Positions 7,531 through 11,880 of a DNA stretch of 11,880 bases are shown one piece after another. The translations under genes and the position numbers were made by a program. Under the pieces are notes generated by a model. That model ran no database searches. It was not told the DNA's origin and was given only the letters and a program-made list of their open reading frames with translations. This stretch comes from ZC4RG30 sp039800965 (GTDB lineage Bacteria > Pseudomonadota > Gammaproteobacteria > Steroidobacterales > Steroidobacteraceae): NCBI GenBank assembly GCA_039800965.1, contig JBDLPS010000051.1:1-11880 (forward strand), written 5' to 3'. Within the stretch, counting starts at the first letter, position 1; the number at the start of each line of letters is the position of its first letter.

Positions 7531-7557
7531 TCCTGCAGTGGATCCGGCCCTGCAGGA
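7531..7557 (-). promoter_or_regulatory. Perfect 8-bp inverted repeat covering the FAH gene's Shine-Dalgarno
   Basis: TCCTGCAG (7531-7538) and CTGCAGGA (7550-7557) are perfect inverted copies separated by 11 bp that themselves contain GGATCC. On the minus strand the 3' arm holds most of AGGAG, the likely ribosome-binding site of the FAH gene. It could act as an RNA hairpin hiding that site or as a dyad operator for the upstream MarR protein. Function is inferred only from position and symmetry. Confidence 0.4.
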
Positions 7558-7581
7558 CCGGGATGCGCAGTGTAGACCAGC

Positions 7582-7598
7582 ACGCCCGCCTCGGGCGT
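7582..7598 (-). other. GC-rich hairpin just after the marR stop
   Basis: ACGCCCG, loop CCT, CGGGCGT forms a 7-bp stem that begins 2 nt past the MarR stop codon. The T-run flanks it on the plus strand, where no gene enters; in the direction of the genes it is preceded by A's and followed by GCTGG. It is therefore not a canonical terminator for the unit, but may stabilise or process the transcript between marR and the FAH gene. Confidence 0.35.
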
Positions 7599-7600
7599 TT

Positions 7601-8185
7601 TCAGGCCAGCTCTTCCGCCAGTTCGGGGTCCCCGGCCATCTCGGGAATTTCACGCAACAGGCGCAGCGCCACGTCGTGGAACACCTTGCGTTCGTCAGGC
7701 GACATGCTGCCGATGAGCCGTGCCTGCCACGCGCGCGAAGCAGGCAGGATGCGGTTGAAGAGCACCCGTCCCCGGGGGCTGATGGCCACGTTCAGGCGCG
7801 GCGAAATGCTGCTGCTGCGAGCCTTGTCGTCCGACGCCAGGGAATCGAGCGTAACCAGCCCCTTGGCGTGGATCGCCTTCAGCGTGCGACTGACCTGCCC
7901 TTTGTCCATCGACGAGCCGGTGGTGATTTCATTGAACAGCAGGCTGTCGTAGCGGGCGACCAGGGCAAGGAGTCGCCACTCCGGCAGGCTGATTCCGAAC
8001 GGATCGAGATAGCGGCGGGTCAACGTGTTCTTGGTCAGCGTCGCCAGACGCAGCATCATGAAGGTCGGAAACTCGTGGACCTCCAGCTTCTCGCCCTGGT
8101 CCCCCGGATCCAGCCAGGGACAGGCGCCAGCCAGTGCTTCATGTTGTTCGGCGGGACTGGGTACCCGCGACCGCGTCGGTTGCAT
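7601..8185 (-). CDS. MarR family transcriptional regulator
   Basis: A 194-residue winged-helix regulator of the MarR family, which binds palindromic DNA as a dimer and usually lets go on binding a small phenolic or acid ligand. From ATG 8185, a ~35-residue N-terminal extension precedes helix 1; LPEWRLLALVARYD (67-80) is the classic MarR segment before the HTH, SMDKGQVSRTLKAIHAKGLV (92-111) is the recognition helix region, and 112-135 the wing with its Asp-Asp-Lys-Ala-Arg. It is longer than the usual ~145 residues because of the N-terminal extension and a C-terminal tail. ATG 8185 is preferred; GTG 8194 sits too close to the AAGAG ribosome site. It heads the unit with the FAH, MFS and antiporter genes, lies divergent to a second MarR gene, and probably controls this intergenic region. 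Confidence 0.87.
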   Translation of the reverse strand: MQPTRSRVPSPAEQHEALAGACPWLDPGDQGEKLEVHEFPTFMMLRLATLTKNTLTRRYLDPFGISLPEWRLLALVARYDSLLFNEITTGSSMDKGQVSRTLKAIHAKGLVTLDSLASDDKARSSSISPRLNVAISPRGRVLFNRILPASRAWQARLIGSMSPDERKVFHDVALRLLREIPEMAGDPELAEELA

Positions 8186-8207
8186 CAATGTCACAGCTCT
8201 TTTCGGT

Positions 8208-8224
8208 ATCCTTCGATCGAGGAT
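8208..8224. promoter_or_regulatory. Candidate MarR operator palindrome
   Basis: ATCCTTCGATCGAGGAT has 5-bp arms ATCCT/AGGAT around a core holding the 8-bp palindrome TCGATCGA. It overlaps the proposed -10 element and the probable start of transcription of the minus-strand MarR gene, the place expected for autorepression. Size and symmetry suit MarR dimers; the binding itself is inferred. Confidence 0.4.
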
Positions 8225-8249
8225 GGATGCCGGAAAGATGCACTGTCAA
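8220..8249 (-). promoter_or_regulatory. Candidate sigma-70 promoter of the MarR-FAH-MFS-antiporter unit
   Basis: On the minus strand a perfect -35 TTGACA (8249-8244) is followed after 18 bp by CATCCT (8225-8220), a weak -10 with 3 of 6 consensus bases. The expected transcript start is near 8213, giving a leader of about 28 nt before ATG 8185. The weak -10 overlapped by a palindrome would suit a regulated promoter. Confidence 0.45.
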
Positions 8250-8309
8250 CGGGCTGGCAACCGAATGGCAGCGTGATTCCTGTTAATACCACTACCCCCA
8301 TACGGACCC

Positions 8310-8786
8310 ATGGCCGACCGCCCGCTACAAGTTTTCGGCAGTTCGTTACCGATGTCGCTCCTGCGCGCGCGGGAAAGCGTCGCGCGTCAGTTCCGGCAGG
8401 CGCTGCGACGCCACGCCCTCAACGAACCGCAATGGCGCGTACTGCGCGTGCTGGCGGAAATGCCGGAAGTGACGGCAAGCGTATTGGCGCGCGAAACCGC
8501 GATCCTGTCGCCCAGCCTTTCGCGGATGCTGGTGGCGATGGAACGTCGAGGGTTGATCCGGCGCGAACCGGGCCGGCTCGACCAGCGCCAGACCCTGCTG
8601 TCGATGGCTCCGGCAGGGAGAGAACTCTTCGAGCGGGCAGCCCCCGACTTCGAGCAGGTCTACGAGGAACTGGCGCGGGCTTTCGGCCAGGCCCGCCTCG
8701 ATCGACTGCATGCCGAACTCGAGGCACTGCGACAGGCGCTGGTCAGTGAACCCCGTAGTCCCGGACCGCGTCGAAATAACCCGTGA
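8310..8786 (+). CDS. MarR family transcriptional regulator, HpaR-like
   Basis: A 158-residue MarR protein that resembles HpaR, the repressor of the homoprotocatechuate meta-cleavage operon. SSLPMSLLRARESVARQF (11-28) corresponds to the HpaR N-terminus (LLQARE); LNEPQWRVLRVLAE (37-50) leads into the helix-turn-helix, with LSPSLSRMLVAMERRGLI (66-83) as the recognition part, and a wing 84-107 with the usual DQRQ. In known hpa clusters HpaR controls a FAH-family isomerase/decarboxylase, so a FAH gene two genes away fits, but no other hpa gene is present and the ligand is unknown. ATG 8310 keeps the conserved N-terminal segment; no strong Shine-Dalgarno is seen. A -10-like GTTAAT (8282-8287) has no good -35. 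The last 44 bp overlap the 3' end of the convergent anchor-protein gene. Confidence 0.85.
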   Translation: MADRPLQVFGSSLPMSLLRARESVARQFRQALRRHALNEPQWRVLRVLAEMPEVTASVLARETAILSPSLSRMLVAMERRGLIRREPGRLDQRQTLLSMAPAGRELFERAAPDFEQVYEELARAFGQARLDRLHAELEALRQALVSEPRSPGPRRNNP

Positions 8787-9381
8787 CCGACAGCGTGATC
8801 ACCACGGGGTGGTCGGTGATGTTGGCCCAGTACCAGCCATGCTCGCCGGCGAATGGCGCGACCAACGAACCACTCGCACCGGCCAGCCCGTCCTTGACTT
8901 CCTGGTAGCGCACGAAGGCTTCCTTGTTGTTCCACTCCGGTGAATGTCCATGGAAGTCGAAGTAGACCGCGCCGCGATCCGTGCGCCACGAATAAAGCGC
9001 GACTTGTTGGGCGCGCATCACCAGCTTGACCTCGGTCTCGCGCCCCGGGGGCAGCTTCACGGTCACTGTCCTGCTCATCGGGGCCGTGGCGGCCGACTGG
9101 TGCACATCCGGGTTCGGCAGGGGCAGCGGCTCACCCGCGGCCACGACTGCCGTCGGATCCACCTTGCCGGTGTCGCCGCTGGACTTGATCACCACGGCGC
9201 TGCCCCCGGCTCCAGACCCCAAATTGGCGAGACCCAGCGCACGGCCGGTGCCCAGCGGGTCGATGCCGTATTCGGCCGGCAGGATCACTGTCACCAGCAG
9301 GAGCGCCGCGACGGTCACGGCGATCACCACCGCGCGGACCAGTTGCCGCGCCCCGGGCAACGATTGAGGGGATAGGCTCAT
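8743..9381 (-). CDS. Single-pass transmembrane anchor protein, partner of HupE/UreJ-2 proteins
   Basis: A 212-residue protein with one N-terminal membrane helix (about 14-36) ending in ILPAEYGIDPLGTGRALGL, a signature of the family annotated 'transmembrane anchor protein' that I recall next to HupE/UreJ-2 genes. A low-complexity linker (52-100, Gly, Ser, Ala and Pro rich) leads to a soluble domain (105-212) with alternating hydrophobic residues suggesting a beta sandwich, a His-rich FHGHSPEW (143-150) and FAGEHGWYWANITD (177-190). With this topology the domain would be periplasmic. The biochemical role is unknown; the histidines make metal binding a fair guess, not a finding. ATG 9381 has GGAGG 7 nt upstream and overlaps the HupE-like stop as ATGA, so the two products are probably made together. 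Confidence 0.75.
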   Translation of the reverse strand: MSLSPQSLPGARQLVRAVVIAVTVAALLLVTVILPAEYGIDPLGTGRALGLANLGSGAGGSAVVIKSSGDTGKVDPTAVVAAGEPLPLPNPDVHQSAATAPMSRTVTVKLPPGRETEVKLVMRAQQVALYSWRTDRGAVYFDFHGHSPEWNNKEAFVRYQEVKDGLAGASGSLVAPFAGEHGWYWANITDHPVVITLSVTGYFDAVRDYGVH

Positions 9382-10091
9382 CGAAATCCTCCGGCCAACA
9401 CATAGCCCGTGAGCTGGTAGCCCACGAGGCAGAATCCCGCCGCCATCACCAACACGTTCGCGGCCCAGGCCGTACGCAGGAAGCTCGGGCTGCGACGCCA
9501 CAGGCTGAAGGCGATCAGGATCAAGGACAGCGCACAGAACTGCCCGATCTCCACGCCAACATTGAATCCGATCATGTTCGCGACAAGACCATCCTGCGAC
9601 GGGCGCAGCTCCTGCAATTTCGTGGCGAGCCCGAAGCCGTGGGCAAGGCCGAACAGCAGCACGGCGGCGCGGGAATCGAGTCGCCAGCCGATGCGTCGGA
9701 ATCCCCCGAGGTTCTCGAACGCCTTGTAGACGACGGAAAACCCGATGAGCGCGTCAACGAAGTGGGCGTCGACACGCAGATCGGCAAGCACGCCGAGCAG
9801 CAGCGTCGAACTGTGGCCGACCGCGAACAGGGTGACGTAGGCCGCCACGTCCCGCAGCCGGAAGAGATAGAAAATGACGCCTGCCAGGAACAGCAGGTGG
9901 TCGTAGCCGGTGACCATGTGCTTGGCCCCCAGATAGAGCCAAGGCGCAAACTGCACACCATGGCTCGCGGTGACGAAACGGGCATCCCCGCCGACGATGC
10001 CATGGGCGAACACTTGCGCCACAGGCAAGGCCAGCAGCACGACCATCGGCAGCAGGATGCGCCGGACCGCCGCCGGCCCGCCGGACGCCAT
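9378..10091 (-). CDS. HupE/UreJ-2 family membrane protein
   Basis: A 237-residue membrane protein of the HupE/UreJ_2 family (PF13795 type). HupE and UreJ relatives are linked to nickel supply for hydrogenase and urease, but many members of this subfamily have no known substrate. A signal-like start (residues 11-29) ends in FAHG, placing His30 at the mature N-terminus. Family motifs are GYDHLLFLAG (62-71), GHSSTLLLG (92-100), FENLGG (125-130), AHGFG (150-154) and FNVGVEIGQ (176-184), the last three on or near membrane helices; conserved His and Glu residues may line a metal path. ATG 10091 lies 3 bp after the fdsD stop with only a weak GGGA ribosome site, suggesting coupling. It follows a formate dehydrogenase operon, with no urease or hydrogenase gene in view. 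Confidence 0.87.
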   Translation of the reverse strand: MASGGPAAVRRILLPMVVLLALPVAQVFAHGIVGGDARFVTASHGVQFAPWLYLGAKHMVTGYDHLLFLAGVIFYLFRLRDVAAYVTLFAVGHSSTLLLGVLADLRVDAHFVDALIGFSVVYKAFENLGGFRRIGWRLDSRAAVLLFGLAHGFGLATKLQELRPSQDGLVANMIGFNVGVEIGQFCALSLILIAFSLWRRSPSFLRTAWAANVLVMAAGFCLVGYQLTGYVLAGGFR

Positions 10092-10094
10092 GAG

Positions 10095-10322
10095 TCAGTC
10101 CCGCTTCGCGGGCGGCACCAGGAGCAGCACCGCCGCCTTCGCCGGCGTGGACAGCCCCTCCCCCCCCGCGTTGGCATGCGCGATGATCGCGAGGCGCATC
10201 CGAGGCTCCCAGAATCGCGACATATGACCGGCGATCGCCTTCGGCGCATCCTGCTCACCGGCCTCGCTGATGAAGAAATTGCCGATGTCGTTCGCCATGC
10301 CAACGAGATTTTCGATGTTCAT
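10095..10322 (-). CDS. fdsD: Formate dehydrogenase delta subunit
   Basis: A 75-residue protein beginning MNIENLVGMANDIGNFF and containing HMSRFWEPRMR (33-43), the conserved blocks of the small FdsD protein found at the end of soluble NAD-dependent formate dehydrogenase operons. FdsD is thought to help assemble or stabilise the FdsABG complex in the cytoplasm. The ATG overlaps the fdhD stop as ATGA and the HupE-like gene follows after 3 bp. A run of eight G's on the coding strand (10160-10167) lies in the NAGGEGL segment and is intact in frame. The C-terminal tail (residues 55-75) is less conserved and hydrophobic. Confidence 0.9.
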   Translation of the reverse strand: MNIENLVGMANDIGNFFISEAGEQDAPKAIAGHMSRFWEPRMRLAIIAHANAGGEGLSTPAKAAVLLLVPPAKRD

Positions 10323-11119
10323 TCGAGTCGTTCCGGGTGCGCGTAGGCAACCTGTTGATGTTCGCGTGCAAACCCCACCAGCGTCAGGCCGGTGTCCGCG
10401 GCAAGGCGGACGGCCAGCGCCGTCGGTGCCGACACCGCGACGAGCATGCGGATGCCCATTGTCGCGGCCTTCTGCACCATCTCATAGCTCGCGCGGCTGG
10501 TGACCAGCGCGAAGCCGGAGTCGAATGCCTGACCGGCACGTACCTGCGCACCGATCACCTTGTCGAGCGCGTTGTGGCGACCCACGTCCTCGCGCACGAG
10601 CCTGATATTCCCGTCCCAGCCAACCCAGGCGGCAGCATGCAGGCTGCCGGTCTCGCTCCCCAGGGGCTGCAGGCCACGGAGGGCCTCCAGCGCCGCGACC
10701 AGCGCCTCGCGTTTCACGGCACCGCCCGACGCCACCGGCAGCGGGCGCCGGATCGCGTCCTCGATCGTCTCGGCCCCGCAGACGCCGCAGCCTGTGCGAC
10801 CGGTGAGGTTGCGCCGCTGGTCGAGGATTGCCGCCAGGCGTTCCTGCGTCACGGACAGCCGCACCTCGTGGCCCTGCTCCGTCGCCGCAACCTGTACGTC
10901 GCGGATCTCGCCCTGACGCGCCACCAGCGCCTCGCTGAGCGTGAAGCCCACGCCCAGGTCCGCCAGATCGCGCGGCGTCGCCAGCATCACCACGTGCGGG
11001 ATGGAGTTGAACGACAGCGAGACCGGGGTTTCCTCCGCCACACTGTCGATCGCCTCGTCCCAGCGCCCGTCACGCCACCGGCGGACGGGCAACTGCACGA
11101 TGGGCGCGTCGCCCGCCAC
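10319..11119 (-). CDS. fdhD: Formate dehydrogenase accessory sulfurtransferase FdhD (FdsC)
   Basis: A 266-residue cytoplasmic protein that carries sulfur from a cysteine desulfurase to the molybdenum cofactor, a step needed to activate formate dehydrogenase. EETPVSLSFN (29-38) and the GTG-started N-terminus match the family, GRTGCGVCGAE (107-117) holds the two mobile-loop cysteines Cys111 and Cys114, and EDVGRHNALDK (177-187) and TSRASYEMVQK (207-217) are the conserved cofactor-binding blocks. Length is normal. GTG 11119 lies 2 bp after the fdsA stop with no evident Shine-Dalgarno; GTG 11098 is a weaker alternative. The order fdsA, fdhD, fdsD is that of known fds operons. Confidence 0.95.
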   Translation of the reverse strand: MAGDAPIVQLPVRRWRDGRWDEAIDSVAEETPVSLSFNSIPHVVMLATPRDLADLGVGFTLSEALVARQGEIRDVQVAATEQGHEVRLSVTQERLAAILDQRRNLTGRTGCGVCGAETIEDAIRRPLPVASGGAVKREALVAALEALRGLQPLGSETGSLHAAAWVGWDGNIRLVREDVGRHNALDKVIGAQVRAGQAFDSGFALVTSRASYEMVQKAATMGIRMLVAVSAPTALAVRLAADTGLTLVGFAREHQQVAYAHPERLE

Positions 11120-11121
11120 GG

Positions 11122-11880
11122 TCAGCGCGCGGCGCGCGCGCCCGCCGCGTCACGCAACAGCCGCAGTTGCTCCGCGTTTTCTTCCTTGAACCGCTTCTGC
11201 CAGGCCGAGGGCTGCCCGACCTTCACCAACTGGACGGCAGTGACCTTGTACTCGGGGCAGTTGGTCGCCCAGTCGGAGTTGTCCGTGGTGATGACGTTCG
11301 CCCCCGACTCCGGGAAGTGGAAAGTCGTGTAGACGACGCCCGGCTGCACGCGCTCGGTGACGACCGCACGCAGCACCGTCTCGCCGGCCCGACTCGAGAT
11401 GCCCACCCAGTCACCGGTGGCGACGCCGCGGTTCTCCGCGTCATGCGGATGGATCTCGATGCGGTCCTCGTCGTACCAGGCCGCGTTCTCGGTGCGACGC
11501 GTCTGCGCACCCACGTTGTACTGACTGAGGATGCGACCCGTGGTCAGCAGCAGCGGGAAGCGCGGCGTGACCTTCTCGTTGGTCGGCACGTATTCGGTGA
11601 TGAAGAACCGCCCACCGTCGGCACGCACGAACTTGCCGATGTGCATGGTCGGCGTACCTTCCGGCGCCTTGTCGTTGCAAGGCCACTGGATGCCACCCAT
11701 CTTCTCCAGCTTGGCATAGGACACGCCCGCGAAACTGGGCGTGATCCGGGCGATCTCGTCCATGACATCGGACGGATGTGCGTAGTCCATCCCGTAGCCG
11801 AGGGCCTTCGCGAATTCGACCGTGACCTTCCACTCATCAAGCCCCGACAAGGGCTCCATGATCTTGCGGACGCGGGCGAT
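11122..11880 (-). CDS. fdsA: NAD-dependent formate dehydrogenase alpha subunit, C-terminal part (5' end outside window)
   Basis: The last ~252 residues of the large catalytic subunit that oxidises formate to CO2 at a bis-MGD molybdenum (or tungsten) centre and passes electrons through Fe-S clusters to the FdsB/FdsG NAD-reducing units. The frame is open to the right edge. Visible are the end of the molybdopterin oxidoreductase domain (YAKLEKMGGIQWPC) and the molybdopterin dinucleotide-binding domain with LTTGRILSQYNVGAQTRR, ENAAWYDEDRIEIHPHDA, VYTTFHFPESGANVITTDN and WATNCPEYKVTAVQ. These are typical of the FdsA subgroup rather than of membrane-bound FdnG-type enzymes. The active-site Cys or Sec and Fe-S motifs lie outside the window; fdsB and fdsG would be to the right. 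Confidence 0.95.
   Translation of the reverse strand: MARVRKIMEPLSGLDEWKVTVEFAKALGYGMDYAHPSDVMDEIARITPSFAGVSYAKLEKMGGIQWPCNDKAPEGTPTMHIGKFVRADGGRFFITEYVPTNEKVTPRFPLLLTTGRILSQYNVGAQTRRTENAAWYDEDRIEIHPHDAENRGVATGDWVGISSRAGETVLRAVVTERVQPGVVYTTFHFPESGANVITTDNSDWATNCPEYKVTAVQLVKVGQPSAWQKRFKEENAEQLRLLRDAAGARAAR

Noticed and set aside
7582..7600. Intrinsic terminator (7-bp stem followed by TTTT on the plus strand).
   Set aside because: No plus-strand gene enters it, and in the direction of the marR transcript the stem has no following U-run.
7538..8749. A ~400-codon plus-strand open frame opposite the first MarR gene and across the second.
   Set aside because: No family-like segment; it is antisense to one clear MarR gene and out of frame with the other.
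8801..8813. ACCAC-GGG-GTGGT hairpin after the HpaR-like gene as a terminator.
   Set aside because: Short stem, no T-run, and it lies inside the coding sequence of the anchor protein.
10337..11332. A ~330-codon plus-strand open frame opposite fdhD and fdsA.
   Set aside because: The minus strand carries unmistakable FdhD and FdsA; the plus frame has no recognisable content.

Overview
This is a GC-rich, gene-dense stretch of a bacterial chromosome, most likely from a beta- or gammaproteobacterium. The reasons are the high GC content, an Enterobacteria-like AhpF, a soluble NAD-linked formate dehydrogenase operon (fds type), a Bcr-type exporter and MarR regulators, with start/stop overlaps throughout. 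The genus cannot be fixed from the sequence. No tRNA, rRNA, CRISPR, insertion sequence or integrase is visible. Both window edges cut a gene: ahpF on the left and fdsA on the right.

Left block (1-1563, + strand): the C-terminal part of alkyl hydroperoxide reductase subunit F, followed 5 bp later by a small MTA/SAH-nucleosidase-like protein. A LigW-type amidohydrolase (5-carboxyvanillate decarboxylase family) runs the opposite way and shares its stop with the nucleosidase in one CTAG. From an 82-95 bp divergent spacer the + strand then carries a GT-C type membrane glycosyltransferase (about 2692-4329).

Middle block (4339-8185, - strand): one apparent transcription unit of a MarR regulator, a fumarylacetoacetate-hydrolase (FAH) family enzyme, a Bcr/CflA-type MFS exporter and a putative Na+/H+ antiporter (PF07399 type). 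The last two junctions are 4-nt GTGA overlaps. The FAH gene seems to carry a 1-nt indel near its 5' end: the ATG with a Shine-Dalgarno is in a different frame from the conserved body. A recognisable promoter with an overlapping palindrome precedes the MarR gene. A second, HpaR-like MarR gene diverges from it on the + strand (8310-8786). The likely logic is a small-molecule-sensing regulator controlling a hydrolase for acylpyruvate or ring-cleavage products plus two transporters; this is inference.

Right block (8743-11880, - strand): the end of an NAD-dependent formate dehydrogenase operon, fdsA (partial), fdhD/fdsC and fdsD. It runs on without a visible break into a HupE/UreJ-2 family membrane protein and a single-pass anchor protein with a soluble C-terminal domain. 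Junctions are 2 bp, ATGA overlap, 3 bp and ATGA overlap. The attachment of the HupE-like/anchor pair, whose function is unknown, to the formate dehydrogenase operon is the most suggestive functional lead. The clearest sequence anomaly is the FAH frameshift.
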